Shown: positions 9,156-17,212 of the stretch, one piece after another
Layout of the letters: every line of letters begins with the position of its first letter
How positions within the stretch are numbered: the first letter of the stretch is position 1
DNA from: Acidobacteriaceae bacterium
GTDB lineage: Bacteria > Acidobacteriota > Terriglobia > Terriglobales > Acidobacteriaceae
DNA: 64,000 nucleotides
Assembly: GCA_028283655.1 (NCBI GenBank)
Contig: JAPWKE010000003.1
Span: 3,038,001-3,102,000 of the forward strand
Direction of reading: 5' to 3'
Notes under the pieces: generated by a model
The model's input: only the letters and a program-made list of their open reading frames with translations
Told to the model about the DNA's origin: nothing
Database searches by the model: none
Position numbers and translations under genes: made by a program

Positions 9156-11945
9156 TTAGTCGAGGAACATGAATTCGTTGCTGGCATAGAGCGCCTGGAT
9201 GAAGTTTCCAAACGCCTGCGTGTAGGCTTCGTTTTCGCTGAGTGGTTCTGCTGCAGTCTGTGGCGAAGTCGACATTGCGACCTGGTGAATGCCGGTGGTG
9301 CTGCCTTCGGTTGCAGGCTTACCGTGCTGCTTGTAGATGGCAGAGACCGAGTGCAGAAACTCCTGCGCGTGAGCGATCTCTTCCTTCGAAGCGCTGCGGC
9401 CATAGAGCAGCAGGAACGCACGGTTGATCTGTTGATCGGGCGATAGATGCTCGTTCAGAATGGCGGTCGTGAGCTTCGCGGCGCACTGCTTGGTGAAGTC
9501 GCCGTTCATGAAGTAGAGCGACTGTAGCGGCGTGATGCTGTGATCGCGCGTGCCTATACTCATCGTGCTGTCGGCGCCGTCGAAGATGCCAAGATACGGA
9601 TGGCGACGGCTGCGCTGCGTCATGACGTAGAGCGTTCGCCGGTTGGTTTCGTAGATGGCGTGGAAGGGGACGTGGCCGGAGTAGTTCCACTCGCCTTCGG
9701 GAGGGAACGGCTGCTCCCCTGCTGGCGATTTATCGAGTACGCCGGAGGTTTGCAGCATGGCGTCGCGAATCTCCTCGGCGTCCATGCGGCTACGCGCGTG
9801 CCGCCATAGAGCAATGTCATCGGGGTCGAGCTTGCTGTTCGCTTCCGAGTCATCACTCGACAGGCGATAGGCATGTGAGAGAACCATTTCACGCTGTATC
9901 GCCTTCATCGACCAACCGTGCTGCATGAAGGTGACGGCAAGATAATCCAGCAGCGGCTGGTTGCTAGGAGCAGTGCCGCGTGAGCCAAAGTCATTGGGCG
10001 TGGCGACAAGGCCTACGCCGAAGTGACCTTGCCACAGGCGATTCACCATCACGCGAGCGGTCAGCGGATTCTTGTCGGAAGCGATCCAGTTGGCGAGTTC
10101 CAGACGGCCGCTGTCCTTCGTTCCTGCAGGCATCTGCCAGTTGCCGAGCACTTGCAGGAAGTGGCGTGGGACTTTGTCACCGAGGTTCTTCTTATCGCCG
10201 AGGTGCTGAATGTACTCGTCGTGCGGCTTGCCTTCCATGACCGCATAGGCGTCCTCAAACTGCGGGACGTTGGCGAAAAGTGCCATACGGCGAGCTTCGA
10301 GCGCAGGCAGAACGTCGTCGAAGTACGGGAGCTGGTGCACGGCGTGAATCGAGTCCGCGATGGGCTTCAACTGCGCTTCGAAGTCGGTGTACTTCTGCGA
10401 TTTCACGACGTTCGGGTCGCGGTAGACCATGTTGCGTTCGTAGCGAGATTCTTCCGCGCCAGAACTGGAGTAGACCGTGCTGGCGAAGATGCCGTAGATG
10501 CCGTAGTAGTCAGCCGTCGGGATGGGGTCGAACTTGTGATCATGACAGCGCGCGCAGGCGATGGACGTGCCGAGATACGCGTAGCCGACGTTATCGACCG
10601 TATCCGAAACATGGTCTTCGTAACGGTTAGCGTTGGCGAGGTAGCCGGTGGCGACGATGTTGTTCCAGTGCTCCGGCTCAGAGCTGTAGGGGAGAAGGTC
10701 GCCTGCGAGCTGCTCGCGGATGAAGCGGTCGTAGGGCTTGTCTTCGTTGAAGGACGCGACGATGTAGTCGCGATACTTATACATTTCGGGGATCGGATAA
10801 TCCGCGCCTTCGCCAGTGGTGTCGGAGTAGCGCACGACGTCCATCCACATACGCCCCCAGCGCTCGCCGTAGGACTTCGACGCGAGCAGGCGATCGACGA
10901 GCTTCTCGTAAGCGTTAGGCGATTTGTCGTGCAGGAACGCGGCAATCTCTTCGGACTTCGGAGGCAGGCCGGTAAGGTCAAACGTCACGCGACGAATCAG
11001 CGTGCGTTTGTCTGCGTCGGCCACAGGCGTCAGATGCTCGGCGTCCATCTTCGCCAGCAGGAAACGGTCGATGTCGTTGTAAGCCCAGGAGGATTTCTCC
11101 TCGGGCAGCTTCGGCATCACGGGGAGTTGATAGGACCAGAATTTGCGGTCCTTCTCGGTGACGACAGCGTTCATGCGCTCGTCGCCCGCGGGCCAGATCA
11201 TGCCATCCTTGATCCACTGATCGAGCACTGCCACCTGCGTTGCGTCCAGAGGCTTCTTCGGCGGCATCTGCAGGTTCCGATCGAGGTAATGCACGGCGGT
11301 GAGCAGAAGGCTCTTGTCAGGGTTCTGCAGGTCGACTGCCGGGCCGTCCTTGCCGCCGGTCAGGATGGCCTGACGCGAGTCGAGACGCAGCCCGCCTGCG
11401 GCGCGGCTGGTGTGACAGCCATAGCAGTTCGCCGCGAGCAAAGGACGAACCTTGTTCTCGAAGTACTGCTCCTTGGCCGAGGCGAGGCTTGCGCCGGGAG
11501 CGCTACCTGTAGCTTCCGGCGAGGCTTGCAGATCGGGAGCTCCAGCTTTAATCCAGGCTGCGACGGCATCAATGTCAGCGTCAGGGAGCTTGCCCTTCGG
11601 CGGCATCTGCAGGTCTTGATCCTTGTAGCGCATGGCCTTGAGCAGAAGACTTGCGTCGGGGTCCCCGAGAACGATTGCTGGGCCACTCTCGCCGCCCTTC
11701 TGCATCGCGGCAACAGAGTCCACACGCAGGCCACCCTTCATCTTCGCGGTGTGGCAGGTGTAGCAGCTCTGCTGAAAGACGGCCTGCGCGCGCGAGGCGT
11801 CCGTGGCTGCTGCTGTTTGAGCAACGCCTACTGCAGAAACAAGAAGGCAGCCAGCCGCTACCGCCGCCATGCGCGAGATGCGAATGCGGCCAATAGCGAA
11901 GAAGCTCCGGCGCTGAAGAACACCAGGGGAACGTCGAATCATCAT
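9156..11945 (-). CDS. PSD1/PSCyt1 cytochrome protein (DUF1549-DUF1553)
   Basis: A periplasmic protein of 929 residues. After a hydrophobic leader (MAAVAAGCLLVSAVGVAQ near residues 26-43) come two planctomycete-type cytochrome c modules with CYTCH at 61-65 and CYGCH at 174-178, each followed by an MPPK motif suitable as a heme ligand. A third CxxCH, CARCH at 464-468, lies inside the DUF1549 region. The C-terminal half is DUF1553 ('RVMVNRLWQGHFGVGLV', 'LSHAYRLSS'). The MM start at 11945/11942 has no clear ribosome-binding site and an ATG at 11870 is an alternative. First gene of a two-gene operon with the DUF1501 protein. Heme attachment suggests electron transfer, possibly with a polysaccharide-related enzyme activity, but this is unproven for the family. 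Confidence 0.88.
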   Translation of the reverse strand: MMIRRSPGVLQRRSFFAIGRIRISRMAAVAAGCLLVSAVGVAQTAAATDASRAQAVFQQSCYTCHTAKMKGGLRVDSVAAMQKGGESGPAIVLGDPDASLLLKAMRYKDQDLQMPPKGKLPDADIDAVAAWIKAGAPDLQASPEATGSAPGASLASAKEQYFENKVRPLLAANCYGCHTSRAAGGLRLDSRQAILTGGKDGPAVDLQNPDKSLLLTAVHYLDRNLQMPPKKPLDATQVAVLDQWIKDGMIWPAGDERMNAVVTEKDRKFWSYQLPVMPKLPEEKSSWAYNDIDRFLLAKMDAEHLTPVADADKRTLIRRVTFDLTGLPPKSEEIAAFLHDKSPNAYEKLVDRLLASKSYGERWGRMWMDVVRYSDTTGEGADYPIPEMYKYRDYIVASFNEDKPYDRFIREQLAGDLLPYSSEPEHWNNIVATGYLANANRYEDHVSDTVDNVGYAYLGTSIACARCHDHKFDPIPTADYYGIYGIFASTVYSSSGAEESRYERNMVYRDPNVVKSQKYTDFEAQLKPIADSIHAVHQLPYFDDVLPALEARRMALFANVPQFEDAYAVMEGKPHDEYIQHLGDKKNLGDKVPRHFLQVLGNWQMPAGTKDSGRLELANWIASDKNPLTARVMVNRLWQGHFGVGLVATPNDFGSRGTAPSNQPLLDYLAVTFMQHGWSMKAIQREMVLSHAYRLSSDDSEANSKLDPDDIALWRHARSRMDAEEIRDAMLQTSGVLDKSPAGEQPFPPEGEWNYSGHVPFHAIYETNRRTLYVMTQRSRRHPYLGIFDGADSTMSIGTRDHSITPLQSLYFMNGDFTKQCAAKLTTAILNEHLSPDQQINRAFLLLYGRSASKEEIAHAQEFLHSVSAIYKQHGKPATEGSTTGIHQVAMSTSPQTAAEPLSENEAYTQAFGNFIQALYASNEFMFLD

Positions 11946-12096
11946 CGGGAAGACGCCTTGCGAAACCAGGGTGGTTAGGAATGCGTGATGTTACCGAGTG
12001 CTGAAAACTGAGTTTTATGGGGACCTGAAACGGTTCAACGCCAGAATAGCGCGAAATTTCAGCCAAATTCATCGAACCGTCAAAAAAGGAAAGAAA

Positions 12097-12127
12097 AAGG
12101 CTGGAAATCCAGAGGATTTCCAGCCTT
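12097..12127 (-). terminator. rho-independent terminator of the TonB receptor gene
   Basis: A perfect 14-bp inverted repeat (AAGGCTGGAAATCC and its complement) with a 3-base loop. On the minus strand it is followed by TTTTTCTTTCCTTTTTT. It sits 15 bases after the stop of the receptor gene at 12142. Confidence 0.9.
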
Positions 12128-12141
12128 GGTACGTTTCAGCG

Positions 12142-15100
12142 TTAGAACTCGAAGCGTCCGAAGAGCTGGATCTGACGTTCGCGGTAGATGGTGTTGCCCG
12201 AAGCACTCGGCGTGCCGAAGGTCGACTGGTAAGCGCCGGTGTAGCCGGCGGCTGCCGTACCCGAGAGGGTGTAGGCCGTCGTGTTGTAGCCCGAGAACTG
12301 CTGGCGGTTGAGGATGTTGAAGGTTTCTGCGGCGAGCGTCAGCTTGTACTTCTCCATGAAAGTGAAGCCACGAGAGAGACGCAGATCGATCTGGTCGATG
12401 TTGGCGTACTTGAACTGATCGCGTTCTACACCCGGCAACGCTGCATTGTTGCCGAGGTTGCGATACGCGCGAAAGTTCACGATGTTGAGACCACCAGCGC
12501 CATTGAACGACGAGGCCGAAGCGCCCGTTACAGCGGTGCCACCAGAGAGTCCCATGCTGTAGCGAACGCCCGTCTGCACCGTCCAGACCGGAGCCAGCGT
12601 CCATCCATTAGCTGCCTGGCTTACGATCTTGTTTTCGATCTTGAAGGTCGGCTGCAATGTGATGTTCCCGGTGAAGCGCTGCGGGATGTCGTTGACCGAA
12701 CGGCCCTTGTCATAGGCGAGCGTGTTCGGATCTGTGGGATCGTTGGTTTCGGTGGGGATAGCGTTCTGGTTGTAGAAGTTGTCCATCGCCTTGGAGAAGG
12801 TGTAGCTCGCAGAAAGCTGGACACCCTGTGCCATGCGGTGCTCGACGGTCACAGCCAGGGCGTTGTAGCTGCTGCTGGCGGCGGAGAAAAGCTGCGAGTA
12901 GGCAACATACGGTACGGCGTTAGCGGCATTGGTAAGAGTGCGTGCGGTATAGACAGGGATCGTCCATTTGTTGCCAGCGAGAGGGCCTCCGGTGAAGGAG
13001 ATGGAGGAGAGCGTTGTGACGTTCCTGTTGATGTTGGTGTCGACGAGCGTTGGGAGCTTACGACCGAAAGAACCGAGGTAGGCGATGCCCAGTACGGTCT
13101 TGTAGCCGAGGTCCTGCTGCAGCGCGAGTTCAGCTTCCGTGGAGTACGGCACCTGGAAGTTGGGAGCGAAGGCTGCGACGTTGGACGCGACGGGCGCGGT
13201 AGCTGACGAGACAATGTTGGGATAGCTTACGCTGGCCGCATTTGCGTTCGCCTGGCTTGTGGAGACCTGGAACTGAGCACCCGAAGATCCGGTTGCCGAC
13301 AGCATACGGAAGATGTTGCCGTTCTGGATGCGGCCATAGTAGATGCCGTATCCACCATGCAGTATGGTCTTGTTCGTGCCGAACATATCCCACGCAAAGC
13401 CGATGCGAGGAGCGAAGTTGTCCTTATCGCTGGGCTTGTACGCTGTCTGCGCTGCCGCACTGGGGATCTTCGGGTTGGGAAGCTGCTCGAAGTCGTAACG
13501 CACGCCGAGGTTCAGGGTCAGGCGGGGAAAGATCTTCCAGTCATCCTGAGCGTAACCTGCGTATTCATTGGTGTGGTACACAAACTGCGCGCGACCGAAT
13601 GCCTGCTGGATGGTAGTGAAGCAGGGCAGGCCGCCGCCAGCTGCCGAGTTGAAGCTGCTGTTACAGGTAGCAGCGGTGTTGCCGAGGTAGTGAGCGTAGT
13701 CGGTGAAGAAATCGGCAACGCGAGTGTAGTTGAACTGACCGTACTTGTAGTCAACGTCGATGATGTTGTCCTGTACGTAGTGGAAGTTCGCGCCCATGGT
13801 GAGCGTGTGCTGTCCCTTGGACCAGGTGACGTTGTCGGTGGCTTCGATGACGCGCTCGTCAGGATAGTTTGTACGCGGGATGTAATAGGGGGTGCCGATG
13901 ACAAAGCCCGAGTTGCTGGAGATGCTTGCGCCGGGAGGCAGGCCGCCGTTGCCGATGGGCTCGACCGACAGCGCAGTGTTCTGGTTTTCGGTATCGTACT
14001 CACGACCGTAACCAACACGGATTTCGTTGGAGAGCTTCGGTGTGAGCATGGTCGTGACCTTGCCGATGACCGAGTCGACCTTGTCGTAGTCGTTGCCGAG
14101 CGAGGTGATGCCGCGGCGGACGACGGGATTGGTCTGGATGCCGTTGGGCGAGTCCCAACGCATACGGTCATAGGAGATCGACGCCTGGTTGTTGTCGTTG
14201 ATCTTGTAGTCGAGCTTCAGGAAGTTGATGATCTGATTGCCCTGACGAGGAGCGATGCCCGACTGCGCAGCGAGGAAGTTCTCGGCAGCGGTGACCTGGG
14301 CAGCGGTTGCGCCACGGCTCTCGGCGCAGGTGACTGCGTCGACGGTACCGCCAGCAGCGGTAGCGCAGTTGTTGTAGCTGGCGTTAGTGTAGGCGGTGAA
14401 CTGCGGCGTGGGCACGGCAACGATGGGGAAGTTACGCTTCTGCTGATCGAAGGCGAAGAGGAAGAAGAGCTTGTCCTTCTTGATCGGACCGCTGAAGCTG
14501 CCGCCGTACTGGTGGCGCTTGTCCTTCGGCTTCACGTACTGCACGGTCGGAATCGTCTGCAGAATGTTGAAGGGATTGGTTGCGCCGAAGTCGTTGTCGC
14601 GGTAGTACTCGAAGGCATCGCCGTGGAAGGTGTTTGAGCCCGAGCGGGTAACAGCGTTGACACCGCCGCCGAGTGCGCGGCCGTACTGCGCGGAGAAGTT
14701 CGAGGTAAGCACCTGGAACTCGAGGATGGCGTCTTCTGCGGTGGAGTAGCCGACGCGCGTGTAGCCGCGTTCCACCGACTGAAAGGCATCGTTATCGTCC
14801 ACGCCGTCGACGAGGAAGTTGTTCTGCAGGTTGCTGGTGCCGCGGAAGCTGACGAGGCCGAAGGCGCTGTTGCCCAGCGTGACGCCGGGGCTCAGGAGCG
14901 CGAAGCTCGTCCAGTGGCGACCGTTGATCGGCAACGTGCTGAGCGCAGTGGGATTAAAGTCGCTCGTGTAGTCAGAGGACTCGGTGTTGATGACAGGGAC
15001 TTCGCTGGAGACCTGTACGGTGGTCTGCGAAGCACCAAGCGTGAGCTTTGGCGTGACCTCAGTAAACTTACCGACCTGCACGGTTACGTGCTGCGCGATG

Positions 15101-15396
15101 AAGGAGGCAAAGCCTTCCGAGCTAATGGTTACGGTGTAGTCGCCGGGGGTGAGGCGCGTTGCGCGGAAGTAGCCTGCGCCGTCGGCCTTCATGGTGGACT
15201 CTGCGTTCGTAGCATTGCTGTGAACGAGAACTTTTGCGTTGGGGATCGCAGCGCCGGTGGTATCCACCACGGTGCCACCCACGGCACCGTCAACCGCGGT
15301 CTGAGCTCCAGCAAAACCAGAACCGAGAGCAAGGAATAAGAGGGTTGCACTGGCGGAAAACTTCTTCCGCTTGAAGAGAGAAAGCAACTGAGTCAT
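12142..15396 (-). CDS. TonB-dependent receptor, Oar-like, with carboxypeptidase-regulatory domain
   Basis: An outer-membrane protein of about 1084 residues. A signal peptide (residues 1-32, ending GFAGAQ) is followed by a carboxypeptidase-regulatory-like/CNA-B domain of about 85 residues ('VVDTTGAAIPNAKVLV', 'GDYTVTISSEGF'), a plug domain with 'NNFLVDGVDDNDAF' and a long beta-barrel ending in Phe ('LFGRFEF'), the usual last residue of barrel proteins. The frame is open to 15474, but the ATG at 15396 has an ideal GGAGGA eight bases upstream. Oar-like receptors take up large ligands in a TonB-dependent way; the ligand is not evident from the neighbours. It is a single-gene unit with its own terminator. 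Confidence 0.9.
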   Translation of the reverse strand: MTQLLSLFKRKKFSASATLLFLALGSGFAGAQTAVDGAVGGTVVDTTGAAIPNAKVLVHSNATNAESTMKADGAGYFRATRLTPGDYTVTISSEGFASFIAQHVTVQVGKFTEVTPKLTLGASQTTVQVSSEVPVINTESSDYTSDFNPTALSTLPINGRHWTSFALLSPGVTLGNSAFGLVSFRGTSNLQNNFLVDGVDDNDAFQSVERGYTRVGYSTAEDAILEFQVLTSNFSAQYGRALGGGVNAVTRSGSNTFHGDAFEYYRDNDFGATNPFNILQTIPTVQYVKPKDKRHQYGGSFSGPIKKDKLFFLFAFDQQKRNFPIVAVPTPQFTAYTNASYNNCATAAGGTVDAVTCAESRGATAAQVTAAENFLAAQSGIAPRQGNQIINFLKLDYKINDNNQASISYDRMRWDSPNGIQTNPVVRRGITSLGNDYDKVDSVIGKVTTMLTPKLSNEIRVGYGREYDTENQNTALSVEPIGNGGLPPGASISSNSGFVIGTPYYIPRTNYPDERVIEATDNVTWSKGQHTLTMGANFHYVQDNIIDVDYKYGQFNYTRVADFFTDYAHYLGNTAATCNSSFNSAAGGGLPCFTTIQQAFGRAQFVYHTNEYAGYAQDDWKIFPRLTLNLGVRYDFEQLPNPKIPSAAAQTAYKPSDKDNFAPRIGFAWDMFGTNKTILHGGYGIYYGRIQNGNIFRMLSATGSSGAQFQVSTSQANANAASVSYPNIVSSATAPVASNVAAFAPNFQVPYSTEAELALQQDLGYKTVLGIAYLGSFGRKLPTLVDTNINRNVTTLSSISFTGGPLAGNKWTIPVYTARTLTNAANAVPYVAYSQLFSAASSSYNALAVTVEHRMAQGVQLSASYTFSKAMDNFYNQNAIPTETNDPTDPNTLAYDKGRSVNDIPQRFTGNITLQPTFKIENKIVSQAANGWTLAPVWTVQTGVRYSMGLSGGTAVTGASASSFNGAGGLNIVNFRAYRNLGNNAALPGVERDQFKYANIDQIDLRLSRGFTFMEKYKLTLAAETFNILNRQQFSGYNTTAYTLSGTAAAGYTGAYQSTFGTPSASGNTIYRERQIQLFGRFEF

Positions 15397-15820
15397 GAAC
15401 ACATCCTCCAGAAAATGCAGCACGCCACGGGAAACATAGACACTGGAAGTACAAAAACTGATTTTGAAAAACACTCATCCGTCAGACCGTTGAATCCGGC
15501 CTGATGACAGAACAACCTAACCCTCGGATAAAACCACGACATCAAAGAATGCCTGGGAAGTTCGTGAGCAGTGTTGCGGTATCAAAAACTTCCGTCCGCA
15601 TAGGTTTTCTTTTTGCTTTGTTGCAGGGTGGTAAGCCACAAGACTGACATAGGCTCTATGTCCTGTCAACGGGAGATGAAACGTTCCAAGAGAAAAATGC
15701 TGAGCAAGCTCATCCGGACCGGAACCAAGAGATGGAAGCGCAAGGCACAAAAAACGAAGCGGCTCAGCAGGATGCGGAGCCACTTCGTTTTCTATAGAGA
15801 GCTATGTGAAATGTTGGTGA
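15397..15820. other. intergenic region between receptor gene and siderophore operon
   Basis: No convincing gene. It holds the leader of the receptor gene, the terminator of the PiuC operon (15752-15790) and an imperfect palindrome TGAAACGTTCCA at 15677-15688 that resembles LacI-type half-sites seen elsewhere in the window. A short minus-strand open frame (15517-15783) begins inside the terminator and is not believable. Confidence 0.6.
15752..15790 (-). terminator. terminator of the siderophore-uptake operon
   Basis: Inverted repeat AACGAAG-C-GGCTC / GAGCC-A-CTTCGTT with a single mismatch and an 11-base loop. On the minus strand it runs into TTTTTTG. It lies 30 bases after the PiuC-like stop codon. 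Confidence 0.85.
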
Positions 15821-16501
15821 CTAGGAGTCTGACCAGGTGCGGAGCAGATTGTGATACACGCCAGTTAGAGTCACGATGCTGGGATTGCCTGCGGCCGTTT
15901 CATTGAGTTGCTGGATGGCGACGTCAAGGTCGAAGAGCAGAGAGCGTTGGTCTCCCTGACGGATAAAGCTCTGCAGCCAGAAGAAGGAGGAGACACGTGC
16001 GCCGCGCGTTACCGGCGTGACCTGATGCAGACTCGTCGAGGGATAAAGGATGAGATGGCCGGCGGGTAGCTTTACTTCCTTCGTGCCGTAGGTGTCGCGG
16101 ACGATAAGCTCGCCACCGTCGTACTCGTCAGGCTCGCTGAGGAAGAGCGTAACGGAGAGGTCGGTGCGAACGTACTCCTTCGTCCCGGCGATGCGGCGGA
16201 TGGAGCCGTCGATGTGGTCGCCGAAGGACTGGCCGCCTTCGTAGCGGTTGAAGAGCGGCGGATAGATCTTGAGTGGGAGCGCAGCGGAGACGAAGAGTGG
16301 GTGGCTTTCGACCGCCTGCACGATGCGATCACCGAGCGCACGACCGACAGGATGCGACTCGGGAAGCTGCATGTTGTTCTTCACGCGCGCACCCTGATGA
16401 CCAGCCGTAGCCTTGCCGTCGACCCATTCGGTCTGGTCGAGAATGCGGCGGAACTCTTTGACCTCTTCTTTGGAAAGAACGTCCGGCACTTCGATCAACA
16501 T
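15821..16501 (-). CDS. piuC: PKHD-type Fe(II)/2-oxoglutarate dioxygenase (PiuC/YbiX family)
   Basis: A protein of 226 residues, the normal length of the family. The iron ligands are visible as FGDHID (His96, Asp98) and TSLHQV (His159), and the 2-oxoglutarate-binding Arg as [10 protein letters not shown] (Arg169). PiuC/YbiX proteins are encoded beside TonB siderophore receptors and are assumed to hydroxylate some component of iron uptake, though the substrate is not known. Here it is the last gene of an operon with an STN-type siderophore receptor and a Sel1 protein, starting 24 bases after the latter. Regulation by iron is expected. Confidence 0.9.
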   Translation of the reverse strand: MLIEVPDVLSKEEVKEFRRILDQTEWVDGKATAGHQGARVKNNMQLPESHPVGRALGDRIVQAVESHPLFVSAALPLKIYPPLFNRYEGGQSFGDHIDGSIRRIAGTKEYVRTDLSVTLFLSEPDEYDGGELIVRDTYGTKEVKLPAGHLILYPSTSLHQVTPVTRGARVSSFFWLQSFIRQGDQRSLLFDLDVAIQQLNETAAGNPSIVTLTGVYHNLLRTWSDS

Positions 16502-16525
16502 AATGCGTCTCCTTGGTCTGTCGAC

Positions 16526-17206
16526 TTACTGCGCTGTGAGCACCTGGGCCAGCGAGCGCATAGACTCACCGGGTGCGGAGAGGAAGAACTCCCGTGCCTT
16601 GGCGAGGAAGGCTGGCGTTGAGGTTTGGGGAACGAGTCGAAGCCATTCCACGGCAGCGTCGTACTCACCGGCCAAAGCGAGGCAGCGAGCGTAGTTGAAT
16701 TGTCCACGGAAGTCGCCGAGTTCAGCAGACTTTTTGTAGAGCTCGATGGCTTTGCGGGTGTTCTGCTCCACGACCCAGCCGTCTTCATAAAAGCCCGCGA
16801 GCAGGGTGATGGACTTAGCGTGGTTCAGCTCTGCGGCTTTCTGCAACCAGATGTAGCCAGCTGTCTTATCTTCCTTGACGCCACGACCGAGGATAAGCGC
16901 GGTGGCGAGGTTATACATGCCCCAGTCCAGGCCAGCCTCCGCTGCGCGGCGAAACCATGGGTAGGCCATCGTCGGGCTTTGTGGAGCACCCCACCCCTGA
17001 TCGAGGCAGCGTCCGACCATGTTCATCGCCATGATGTTGCCGCTTTTTGCGGCACGCTCGAACCAGTGCAGCGCCCACGTCGGGTTGCGCTCGAGGAGCT
17101 TTCCGTCGAGCAGTATCTGCCCAAACATGACCTGGGCCTGGTGCACGCCGCTCAAAGCAGCTTCGCGCACCAGGTCCAGGGATTGTTGATCAGTTGGAGT
17201 TTGCAT
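16526..17206 (-). CDS. Sel1-repeat protein of siderophore operon
   Basis: A protein of 226 residues built of four to five Sel1-type helical repeats, e.g. 'ALHWFERAAKSGNIMAMNMVG', 'AYPWFRRAAEAGLDWGMYNLA', 'GYIWLQKAAELNHAKSITLLA' and 'AIELYKKSAELGDFRGQFNYA'. No signal peptide, so cytoplasmic. Sel1/TPR-like repeats form protein-interaction surfaces. It starts six bases after the receptor stop and is followed 24 bases later by the PiuC-like gene; the receptor-Sel1-PiuC order is a recurring arrangement in Gram-negative bacteria, supporting a role in iron-siderophore uptake or its control. Confidence 0.88.
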   Translation of the reverse strand: MQTPTDQQSLDLVREAALSGVHQAQVMFGQILLDGKLLERNPTWALHWFERAAKSGNIMAMNMVGRCLDQGWGAPQSPTMAYPWFRRAAEAGLDWGMYNLATALILGRGVKEDKTAGYIWLQKAAELNHAKSITLLAGFYEDGWVVEQNTRKAIELYKKSAELGDFRGQFNYARCLALAGEYDAAVEWLRLVPQTSTPAFLAKAREFFLSAPGESMRSLAQVLTAQ

Positions 17207-17212
17207 ACAGAG

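Noticed and set aside
10023-11978. Long plus-strand open frame (651 codons) opposite the PSD1 cytochrome gene
   Set aside because: It is exactly antisense to a well-supported gene with heme motifs, has no recognisable domain and an Arg/Val-rich composition caused by G+C-rich codons on the other strand.
15517-15783. 88-codon minus-strand frame between receptor and siderophore operon
   Set aside because: Begins within a strong terminator, has no ribosome-binding site and no protein-like composition.
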